From an uncultured Collinsella sp. (GTDB taxonomy: Bacteria; Actinomycetota; Coriobacteriia; Coriobacteriales; Coriobacteriaceae): a DNA stretch of 64,000 nucleotides. Within the stretch, counting starts at the first letter, position 1; each line of letters starts with the position of its first letter. Under the pieces are notes generated by a model that was given only the letters and a program-made list of their open reading frames with translations, made no database searches and was not told the DNA's origin. The DNA lies in NCBI GenBank assembly GCA_958403205.1, contig CATXWM010000006.1, positions 28,123-92,122 of the forward strand. The letters are read 5' to 3'. This document shows, piece after piece, positions 57,442-64,000 of this stretch. A program made the translations under genes and the position numbers.

Positions 57442-59868
57442 TTACGCGTGCCAGATCTCGTCGCGGTACTCACGAATGGTGCGGTCGCTCGAGAACCAGC
57501 CCGAGGAGGCGGTGTTGAGCAGCGCCTTGCGGTTCCAGGTCTCCTGGTCGCCGTAGCTGTTCGTGAGCTTCTCCCAGGCGTCGACGTAGCTGCGGAAGTC
57601 TGCCATGACCAGGTCGGGGTCGTTGTTGTTCATGAGCTCGTTGTAGATGCTCTCGAAGTTGCCCGAAAGACCCGCAAAGGTGTTGTCCTTGAGCTCGTCC
57701 ATCACGCGGCCCAGACGCTCGCGGTCGCCGTTGAGGGTATCCCACGCAAAGTAGCTGTTGGATGCCCAAAGCTGCTCGACCTCGGGAGCGGTCAGGCCAA
57801 AGATGGCCTCGTTCTCGCGTCCGGCCAGGTCGGCGATCTCGATATTGGCGCCGTCGAGGGTGCCCAGCGTAATGGCGCCGTTCATCATGAGCTTCATGTT
57901 GGACGTGCCCGAGGCCTCCTTGCCGGCCGTGGAAATCTGCTCCGAGATCTCGGCGGCGGGGTAGATGAGCTGGGCGTTGCTTACGCGGAAGTTGGGGATA
58001 AAGCAGACCTTCATGACCTCGTTGACGCGCGGGTCGTTGTTGATGACATCGGCCACGGAGTTAATGAGGCGGATGGTCTCCTTGGCAAAGGTGTAGCTCG
58101 AGGCCGCCTTGCCGCTAAAGATGAAGGTCGTCGGCGTCACGTGGAAGTTGGGATCGGCGATGCGACGGTTGTAGATGTCCATCACCTTCATGATGTTCAT
58201 GAGCTGGCGCTTGTAGGCATGGAAGCGCTTAACCTGAACGTCGAAGACGGTGTTGGGGTCGATGACCAAACCGGTCTCGGCCTTAACGTAGGCGGCCAGA
58301 CGCTCCTTGTTGGCGCGCTTGGAGGCACCCACGGCCTTCAGGAACTCGGTGTCGTCCTTAAACTCCTTGAGCTTCTCAAGCTCAAAGGCGTCCTTCAGCC
58401 AGCCATCGCCAATGGCCTCGGTCACGAGCTTGGCATAGGTGGGGTTGGCCTCGGCAAAGAAGCGACGGTGCGAGATGCCGTTGGTCTTGTTGTTGAACTT
58501 CTCGGGCGTCAGGGCATAGAAGTCCTTGAGAACGATGTTCTTGATGATGTCGGAGTGGATCTTGGCCACGCCGTTGACGCTGTGGCTGCAGATCACGGAC
58601 AGGTTGGCCATGCGAATCTCGCCGTCCCACAGGATGGCGGTCTGGCGCAGACGCTCCTGCCAGCCCTCCTGCGTGGTGTCGAACGACTCGTGCCAACGAC
58701 GGCTGATCTCGTCGATGATCTGGTACACGCGGGGGAGCAGCTTGGAGAACGTGCCGATGGGCCACTTCTCCAGAGCCTCGGGCAGGATGGTGTGGTTGGT
58801 GTAGCTCACGACCTGCGTCACGATGTTCCAGGCGTCGTCCCACTCGAGCTTTTTCTCGTCGATGAGGATACGCATGAGCTCGGGGCCGCACATGGCGGGG
58901 TGGGTATCGTTGGTGTGGATGGCCACAAACTGCGGCAGCAGCTCCCAGTTCGCGCCGTGCTCCTTCTCAAAGGTGTCGAGTAGGCTGTAGATGCCGGCCG
59001 AGACAAACAGGTACTCCTGCTTTAGGCGCAGCAGACGGCCGTGCTCGCCGGCGTCGTTGGGGTAGAGGATGGCGCTGATGGCCTCGGCCTCGGCGCGCTC
59101 GGCATCGGCCAGGGCGTAGTCGCCGCGGTTGAAGGCCTCAAGGTCAAAGTGCTCCTCGACCGGCTCGGCAGCCCAGACGCGCAGCTTGTTGACGGTCTCG
59201 CCGGCATAGCCCACAACGGGGATGTCATAGGGGACGGCCAGGATATCCTGCGTGTCCACCGTGCGGTAGAACGTGCGGCCGTTCTCCTCAAAGCCCTCGA
59301 CGTGGCCACCAAACTTAATGGTCACGGCCTTGTCCTGACGACGGACCTCCCAGGGATAGCCGTGGGTGAGCCACTCGTCGGTGGCCTCGACCTGGCTGCC
59401 GTTGACGATCTCCTGCTTAAACAGGCCGTAGCGGTAGCGCATGCCGTTGCCGTAGCCGGCAATGCCCTCGGCTGCCATGGAATCCAGGAAGCATGCGGCC
59501 AGACGGCCCAGGCCACCGTTGCCCAGCGCCGGATCGGGCTCCTGGTTCTCGATGACGGACAGGTCAAAGCCCATGTCGTCGAGCGCCTCGGCGACCATGT
59601 CGCGCACGCCAAAGTTGAGCAGGTAGTTGTCGAGCAGGCGGCCGATCAAAAACTCGATCGAGAAGTAGTACACGCGCTTTTTGCCCTCAGCGGCCGCGCG
59701 GGCGTCACTCTTGGTGGCAACGGTGCGTGCCTTCTCGGCCACGAGCTTGGCCAGGGCGTTAAAGCGGTCGAGGTCGCTGGCGGCCTCGACGCTCTTGCCG
59801 CTGATGCTCATGACGGCATCGCGATAGAGCTCGGTAAACTCCTGCTTGTTGTCGAAGATCTTATTCAT
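57442..59868 (-). CDS. glgP: Glycogen/maltodextrin phosphorylase
   Basis: GlgP releases glucose 1-phosphate from glycogen ends. The 808-residue GT35 enzyme has YFSIEFLIGRLLDNYLLN, EPDPALGNGGLGRLAACF, FAIH-type VAIHTNDTHPAM, KRFHAYKRQLMNI and the pyridoxal-phosphate lysine motif EASGTSNMKLMMNGA. It lies between glgB and glgC; ATG 59868 follows aaagga. Confidence 0.95.
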   Translation of the reverse strand: MNKIFDNKQEFTELYRDAVMSISGKSVEAASDLDRFNALAKLVAEKARTVATKSDARAAAEGKKRVYYFSIEFLIGRLLDNYLLNFGVRDMVAEALDDMGFDLSVIENQEPDPALGNGGLGRLAACFLDSMAAEGIAGYGNGMRYRYGLFKQEIVNGSQVEATDEWLTHGYPWEVRRQDKAVTIKFGGHVEGFEENGRTFYRTVDTQDILAVPYDIPVVGYAGETVNKLRVWAAEPVEEHFDLEAFNRGDYALADAERAEAEAISAILYPNDAGEHGRLLRLKQEYLFVSAGIYSLLDTFEKEHGANWELLPQFVAIHTNDTHPAMCGPELMRILIDEKKLEWDDAWNIVTQVVSYTNHTILPEALEKWPIGTFSKLLPRVYQIIDEISRRWHESFDTTQEGWQERLRQTAILWDGEIRMANLSVICSHSVNGVAKIHSDIIKNIVLKDFYALTPEKFNNKTNGISHRRFFAEANPTYAKLVTEAIGDGWLKDAFELEKLKEFKDDTEFLKAVGASKRANKERLAAYVKAETGLVIDPNTVFDVQVKRFHAYKRQLMNIMKVMDIYNRRIADPNFHVTPTTFIFSGKAASSYTFAKETIRLINSVADVINNDPRVNEVMKVCFIPNFRVSNAQLIYPAAEISEQISTAGKEASGTSNMKLMMNGAITLGTLDGANIEIADLAGRENEAIFGLTAPEVEQLWASNSYFAWDTLNGDRERLGRVMDELKDNTFAGLSGNFESIYNELMNNNDPDLVMADFRSYVDAWEKLTNSYGDQETWNRKALLNTASSGWFSSDRTIREYRDEIWHA

Positions 59869-59961
59869 ACGTTCCTTTCCCCGGGGATGTTTCTCCCGGA
59901 ACGGTTATGACTTGTATCCTACGCCCCGCCGGGGCGGGTAGTTACAGTGGTAACGGCTTTG

Positions 59962-62220
59962 TTACGCTTTCTTGGCAGGAGCCTTAATAGCAGCTGTCTT
60001 GGCCTTGGGAGCAGCCTTTTTGGTGGCTGCCTTCTTGGCCGTGCTGGACTTGGCCGAAGCCTTGGCAGCGGGCTTGGCAGCCTTCGCCTTAGCCGGGGCC
60101 TTCTTGGCGGCCGCGGCCTTGGGCTTTACCGAGGACGCACGCTTGCGCGTCGCCTTCTTGGGCTCCTCGACCACGGGCGGCTTGTAGCTACTGGGGCCGC
60201 GGCGCTTAAGCACCACGCCTGCCAGGCCGGGCACCTTGATCTCGATGGAGTCCATCTGCCCGTTCCAGGGATAGGGCTCGCTCGAGCAGGTATAGGGCTC
60301 GTCGCCGGCATAGCCGCTGCCGCCAAACTCGGGACGGTCGGAGTCGAAGATGACCTCCCAGTCACCCTCGCGCGGCACGCCCACGCGGAAGCTCTCGTAG
60401 CTCGCCGGGTCAAAGTTGATCAGGATCACCAGGTCGTCGTCTACGTCCTCGCCCTGGCGTACAAAGCTCACGATGGACTGCTTGGAGTTGTCCGCGTCAA
60501 TCCAAGTAAAGCCGTCGTCGGTGTAGCCGCGCTCGTACAGGGCGGGCTCGGCGGTGTACAGGTGGTTGAGCGCCTTAATGAACGCCTGATGATGACGGTG
60601 GGTCTCGTACTCCTCGGTCAGGAACCACTGGATGGACTCGTAGTAGCGCCACTCAATAAACTGGCCGATCTCGTTGCCCATAAAGTTGAGCTTGGCACCG
60701 GGGTGCGTCATCTGGTAGAAAGCCAGCGTGCGCAGGCCGGCAAACTGGCGCCACCAGTCGCCCGGCATGCGACCGATGAGCGAGCACTTGCCATGCACGA
60801 CCTCGTCATGGCTGAGCGGGCAGATGAAGTTCTCGGTAAAGGCATACATGATGGAGAACGTGAGCAGCCCGTGGTTGCCGGGGCGCCACGGAAAATCGGT
60901 CTGCATGTAGTGCAGGGTATCGTTCATCCAGCCCATGTCCCACTTGTAGTGGAAGCCCAGGCCGCCGTCCTGCGGCGGGTAGGTCACGAGCGGCCACGCG
61001 GTGGACTCCTCAGCCATCATCATCACGTCAGGGAAGTGGGCCTCCACGGCGCAGTTGGCCTGGCGGATAAACGCGCTGGCGTCCAAGTCCTCCTCGGTAC
61101 CGTATTTGTTAAACTTCTTTTGGCCGGGATCATCGATGCCAAAGTTGAGGTACAGCATGCTGGACACGCCATCCATGCGAATGCCGTCCACGTGGAAGTT
61201 CTCGAGCCAATACAGCACGTTGGAGACCAGGAAGGAGCGGACCTCGCCGCGGGCGAAGTCAAACTTGTGCGTGCCCCAGTTGGGGTGAATCTCGTGCTCA
61301 AACAGCATGTGGCCGTTAAAGGTGGCAAGGCCGTGGGAGTCGGCGCAAAAACCGCCGGGTACCCAGTCCATGATCACGCCGATGCCCGCCTCGTGGCACG
61401 CATCGATAAAGTGCATGAGCTGCTGCGGGTTGCCGTAGCGTGACGTGGCGGCGTAGTATCCGGTCGTCTGGTAGCCCCAGGAGCCATCGAAGGGATGCTC
61501 CATGAGCGGCATGACCTCGATATGCGTATAGCCCATGTCGTGCACGTAGTCCACGAGCTCCACCGACAGGTCGTCGTAGGTGTAGAACTCGCCGCGCTGG
61601 GCGGGGAAGGGATCCATGGGGCCGGGATAGTTGCCGTACTCGTCGGGCTCGCCCTGCGGCGCGTCGCCGTGGCGCTTCCACGAGCCAATATGCACCTCGT
61701 AGATGTTGAGCGGCTGCGACATGTGGTTGTGTTCGGCGCGGCGCTTGAGCCACGCGGCGTCGTTCCACTTGTAGCCATCGAGGGTCCACAGCACGCTCGC
61801 CGTTCCCGGAGGGCACTCGGCCTTAAAGGCATACGGATCGGCCTTGTAGAGCTTCTCGCCCTCGTTGGTCTCGATGAGGTATTTATAGAGCTGGCCCTGC
61901 TCGGCACCAGGAATAAAGCCTTCCCAAATAGCGCTCGTATGCACGGGCACCAGCGGGTTGGCTTCCTCATCCCAGTCGTTAAATTCGCCAATGACATGGA
62001 CACTCTTTACGTCGGGCGCCCAAACGCAAAAGCGCCAGCCGCGCGTACGGTTCTGCGTGTCGGGATGCGCGCCCATCTTTTCCCAGCTGCGCTCCCACGT
62101 GCCGATGCCAAACAGATAGACATCGTCCTTGGAGAGTTCCGGTGCGTGCGGGGCGGCTTTACGGGTAGCGGGCTTTTTGGTTGCTGGCTTTAGCTTTGTA
62201 TCGCTCACGTTTGATCCCAT
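59962..62220 (-). CDS. glgB: 1,4-alpha-glucan branching enzyme with Lys/Ala-rich tails
   Basis: GlgB forms alpha-1,6 branches in glycogen. A CBM48 domain (VIGEFNDWDE) precedes the GH13 barrel with GIRMDGVSSMLY (nucleophile), MMMAEESTAWP (acid/base) and PLSHDEVVHG. Before the core lies a basic stretch, LKPATKKPATRKAAP. After residue about 665 comes an 85-residue tail of Lys/Ala (KKATRKRASSV, KAAAAKKAPAKAKAAKPAAK) that resembles the GlgA tail. The start is uncertain: ATG 62220 lacks a clear ribosome site, and GTG 62208 has ggga at good spacing. It is the first gene of the minus-strand glycogen operon. Confidence 0.92.
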   Translation of the reverse strand: MGSNVSDTKLKPATKKPATRKAAPHAPELSKDDVYLFGIGTWERSWEKMGAHPDTQNRTRGWRFCVWAPDVKSVHVIGEFNDWDEEANPLVPVHTSAIWEGFIPGAEQGQLYKYLIETNEGEKLYKADPYAFKAECPPGTASVLWTLDGYKWNDAAWLKRRAEHNHMSQPLNIYEVHIGSWKRHGDAPQGEPDEYGNYPGPMDPFPAQRGEFYTYDDLSVELVDYVHDMGYTHIEVMPLMEHPFDGSWGYQTTGYYAATSRYGNPQQLMHFIDACHEAGIGVIMDWVPGGFCADSHGLATFNGHMLFEHEIHPNWGTHKFDFARGEVRSFLVSNVLYWLENFHVDGIRMDGVSSMLYLNFGIDDPGQKKFNKYGTEEDLDASAFIRQANCAVEAHFPDVMMMAEESTAWPLVTYPPQDGGLGFHYKWDMGWMNDTLHYMQTDFPWRPGNHGLLTFSIMYAFTENFICPLSHDEVVHGKCSLIGRMPGDWWRQFAGLRTLAFYQMTHPGAKLNFMGNEIGQFIEWRYYESIQWFLTEEYETHRHHQAFIKALNHLYTAEPALYERGYTDDGFTWIDADNSKQSIVSFVRQGEDVDDDLVILINFDPASYESFRVGVPREGDWEVIFDSDRPEFGGSGYAGDEPYTCSSEPYPWNGQMDSIEIKVPGLAGVVLKRRGPSSYKPPVVEEPKKATRKRASSVKPKAAAAKKAPAKAKAAKPAAKASAKSSTAKKAATKKAAPKAKTAAIKAPAKKA

Positions 62221-62274
62221 CATGACGCGGCAGCGTGTTGCCTTGGTGACTAGATGCGAAAGGTCCAAGGCTGC

Positions 62275-62347
62275 ACGAATCGAAGGGACGACGAAGTTTC
62301 TGTGATTCGTTCCACCTCGCGTGCTCGGTGGAACTTTCGGCAGAAAC
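62275..62347 (-). ncRNA. Candidate structured leader of glgB
   Basis: Nested pairings occur in the 5' region of glgB. gtttctg (62296-62302) pairs with cagaaac (62341-62347) around a ttccacc/ggtggaa stem (62310-62333). The alternative acgaatc/gattcgt (62275-62310) overlaps and competes with it. Mutually exclusive stems near a start codon suggest a switch or attenuator. No known family is assigned. Confidence 0.35.
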
Positions 62348-62444
62348 TACGATAACACCTGTGCGTTAGTTTTATGGACGAAAGCAGATTTGCGGGGGTG
62401 TTTAATCGGTAAGCGACATGTTTATACCACTGGCAGAATTGCCG

Positions 62445-62534
62445 TGGTAAAACTCTTGACAGTTTTACCAATTTGGGTTTCAAAATTGTTTGGCTGACGT
62501 TTGGTAAAACGTTTTTAGCAGGATGTTTACCATT
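62445..62534 (+). promoter_or_regulatory. Promoter with overlapping LacI-type operators before the HAD gene
   Basis: A perfect -35 TTGACA (62456-62461) sits between the arms tggtaaaac (62445-62453) and gttttacca (62462-62470). A weak -10 caaaat follows at 62481-62486. A second site ttggtaaaacgttttta lies at 62501-62517 and a half-site gtttaccatt at 62525-62534. The same words recur before the GH13-GH77 gene. Confidence 0.5.
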
Positions 62535-62554
62535 TGATATCGAAAGGTTCGTTT

Positions 62555-63244
62555 ATGTCCCATACCGCCGCTCCCAAGGTCGCTTTTATTTTCGATTGCG
62601 ACGGCACGCTGGTTAATAGCACCCCCGTTTGGGCCTATGCCCAGCCCGAGTTATTGCACCGCCACGGAGTTGACGTGACGGTCGATGATTTTGCCCAGTT
62701 TGAGCATTTATCGCTCGAGGATGAGTGCCAGGCCTACCACGACACCTGGGGCATTGGCACAAATGGCAAGGAACTGTATCGCGAGCTTAGCAATATTCTG
62801 ATTGATGGGTACTCTAAGGTGCCGCCGCGCGAGGGTCTCCTGGCATTTTTGGAGCAGGCGAAGGCGGCAGGCATTGGCATGTGCGTGGCTACGTCCACAC
62901 CGGCCGAGCTGGTGCAGTCCGCGCTCGCTGGTGCCGGGCTCGACGCGTACATGGAGTTTGTGACCACCACGGGTGAGGCGGGACGTTCCAAGCAGTTCCC
63001 CGATGTGTACGAGCTGGCGCTTCGCCGCCTGGAGGAGCACCATGGGCACAAATTTGAGCACGCATGGGTGTTTGAGGACGCCGTTTTTGGCCTTAAGAGC
63101 TCTGGGGTCGCCGGTTTTAAGCGCGTGGGCATCTATGACCCGCACGGCCGTATGAAGCGCGACGACGTGCGCGACAACTGCGATATCTTTATCGACAGCT
63201 ATGAAGACCTGGATCTGGCCCGCGTGCTTTCGTTTGAGGGATAG
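62555..63244 (+). CDS. HAD-superfamily phosphatase (beta-phosphoglucomutase-like)
   Basis: The 229-residue protein has the HAD motifs FDCDGTLVNS (Asp14, Asp16), ATSTPAEL (motif II), a lysine in GRSKQFPDVYELA and EDAVFGLKSSGVAGF (motif IV). The helical cap is of the subfamily I type shared by beta-phosphoglucomutase and sugar phosphatases. ATG 62555 follows gaaagg. The operator-bearing promoter upstream links it to sugar control. Substrate is unassigned; it is followed 9 bases later by thiamine pyrophosphokinase. Confidence 0.85.
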   Translation: MSHTAAPKVAFIFDCDGTLVNSTPVWAYAQPELLHRHGVDVTVDDFAQFEHLSLEDECQAYHDTWGIGTNGKELYRELSNILIDGYSKVPPREGLLAFLEQAKAAGIGMCVATSTPAELVQSALAGAGLDAYMEFVTTTGEAGRSKQFPDVYELALRRLEEHHGHKFEHAWVFEDAVFGLKSSGVAGFKRVGIYDPHGRMKRDDVRDNCDIFIDSYEDLDLARVLSFEG

Positions 63245-63253
63245 GCGAGGGTT

Positions 63254-63922
63254 GTGACTTGCAAGGTATTAGTGGTCTGCGGCTCGCCCGTGGTGGCGAG
63301 CGCTGATCTGTTGCGCCGGCTAGCGGGGGAGTGCGACCACGTTGTCGCCGTGGACCGCGGACTCGACGCGCTGCTGGGCGCGGGACTGGGCTGCGACGTG
63401 TATGTGGGGGATGCCGACACGGTGAGCGACGCGGGTCGTACGTTGGTCGATGCCGCCGAAGACTTTGAAGTAGAGTGCCACGATCCGTACAAGGACTATA
63501 CCGATCTGGCGCTGGCGCTCGATTCCGTCCGCCGTCGCTGGCCGGGTGCCGAAGTGGTTGCGACCTGCGCCACCGGCGGTCGTCCTGATATGGCGCTATC
63601 CGTACTGGGGCTGCTCGCAGGCTACGAGGATGCCCCAGTCTGGATTGCCGAAGACGAGATCACGGCCCGTATCCTGCACGGAGGCGAATCCTGGGCCATC
63701 GAAGGTGCCGAAGGCAAGACGTTTTCTATCATCGCCATAGCCCCCAATACCGAGGTTAGCGAGCACGGCCTAGAGTGGGAACTAGATCACAGCCCCCTGG
63801 GTTTGTTGGCCGACACAGGCATTAGCAACATAGTAAGATCTACTGCAAAGATCGAAGTCCACACCGGTACTGCAATAGCGTATTTGCTGCATCAGGGTTT
63901 TATCGGGACGGGGCAAAAATAA
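63254..63922 (+). CDS. Thiamine pyrophosphokinase
   Basis: TPK converts thiamine and ATP into thiamine diphosphate. The 222-residue protein has VAVDRGLDALLGAG, VYVGDADTVS, the DPYKDYTDLALAL core, TGGRPDMALSVLGLL and a C-terminal beta domain with GEKG-like GAEGKTFSIIAIA. The start is GTG 63254 with a weak gaggg site. No thiamine riboswitch is visible before it. The stop codon lies inside the first stem of a terminator. Confidence 0.9.
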   Translation: MTCKVLVVCGSPVVASADLLRRLAGECDHVVAVDRGLDALLGAGLGCDVYVGDADTVSDAGRTLVDAAEDFEVECHDPYKDYTDLALALDSVRRRWPGAEVVATCATGGRPDMALSVLGLLAGYEDAPVWIAEDEITARILHGGESWAIEGAEGKTFSIIAIAPNTEVSEHGLEWELDHSPLGLLADTGISNIVRSTAKIEVHTGTAIAYLLHQGFIGTGQK

Positions 63923-63950
63923 TCGCTCGTAGAGTGATTATTTTTGCCCC
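63910..63950. terminator. Terminator overlapping the thiamine pyrophosphokinase stop
   Basis: A 15-bp perfect stem ggggcaaaaataatc / gattatttttgcccc encloses an 11-base loop. The A/T runs within the stem suit termination in both directions. Confidence 0.7.
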
Positions 63951-63960
63951 ATTACAGTTT

Positions 63961-63986
63961 GAGTCGTCCGAAAGGGCGGCTCTTTT
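63961..63986 (+). terminator. Second rho-independent terminator-like hairpin
   Basis: gagtcgtcc-gaaa-gggcggctc, with two G:U pairs and a GAAA loop, is followed by tttt. It may back up the previous hairpin. Nothing else is visible up to 64000. Confidence 0.6.
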
Positions 63987-64000
63987 CCGTTGCACGGCTA

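Noticed and set aside
56164..58983. A 939-codon open frame on the plus strand across glgC and glgP
   Set aside because: It is antisense to two enzymes with complete active sites. Its translation (Val/Leu/Gly/His-rich) has no recognisable domain and no ribosome site.
63240..63260. TPP riboswitch before the thiamine pyrophosphokinase gene
   Set aside because: Only 9 bases separate it from the upstream gene, and no THI-box blocks are visible upstream of the HAD gene either.
1..64000. CRISPR array, prophage, rRNA operon or replication origin
   Set aside because: I saw no regularly spaced identical repeats, no phage structural genes, no rRNA sequence and no DnaA-box cluster. The only repeats are isolated palindromes, the 22-bp direct repeat and the tRNA pair.

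Overview
The window is a high-GC chromosome segment that I infer comes from a Collinsella-like member of the Coriobacteriia. Support: an HPr with His15 and a regulatory Ser46, actinobacterial-type tRNA-Glu genes with encoded CCA and a G1:U72 pair, a GlgC/GlgD glycogen pathway, a long anaerobic cobalamin operon, and many small intergenic palindromes. No 16S rRNA or other decisive marker is present, so the genus is an inference.

Layout. 1-6.4 kb, plus strand: the end of an unidentified gene, two repeat elements, ptsH, ptsI, two PfkB sugar-phosphate kinases and the CCA-adding enzyme. 6.5-10.5 kb: two identical tRNA-Glu(CTC) genes, a YbhN/MprF-type membrane protein, a TetR regulator and a convergent radical SAM protein. 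10.6-32.5 kb: a cobalamin island bounded by a 22-bp direct repeat. Its left arm (minus strand) carries a cobalamin riboswitch, an exported Tat-lipoprotein CbiK, a second lipoprotein and a BtuFCD-type ABC importer. Its right arm (plus strand) is one 17-gene operon with almost no spacing: cbiF, cbiD, an unknown small gene, cbiG, cbiH, cbiET, cbiA, cobT, cobU, cobS, a CobU-like/CobC fusion, cbiB, cobD, cbiP, cobO, cbiC, cbiJ. cbiL is absent. An IS21 IstA remnant sits at the right edge.

32.5-40 kb, minus strand: a MacAB-like exporter (permease, ATPase, adaptor), an L,D-transpeptidase and a single-chain L-serine dehydratase. 40-49 kb: metK (minus), then gltX, priA, def, fmt and rsmB (plus), and a small FmdB-type zinc ribbon (minus). 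49-62 kb, minus strand: a glycogen locus running glgB, glgP, glgC, glgD, glgA and a GH13-GH77 fusion. These make and branch glycogen (GlgC/D, GlgA, GlgB) and degrade or recycle it (GlgP, GH13-GH77). 62.5-64 kb, plus strand: a HAD phosphatase and thiamine pyrophosphokinase.

The stretches over 300 bases without genes are 41-577, 16132-16588, 39624-39935, 46062-46389 and 62221-62554. They hold palindromic repeats, the cobalamin riboswitch and divergent promoter region, a terminator, and probable operators with a structured leader. The two points most worth attention are the repeat-bounded cobalamin island with its unusual exported CbiK/importer arm, and the histone-H1-like basic tails on both glycogen synthase and branching enzyme. 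Composition statements are by eye, not computed.
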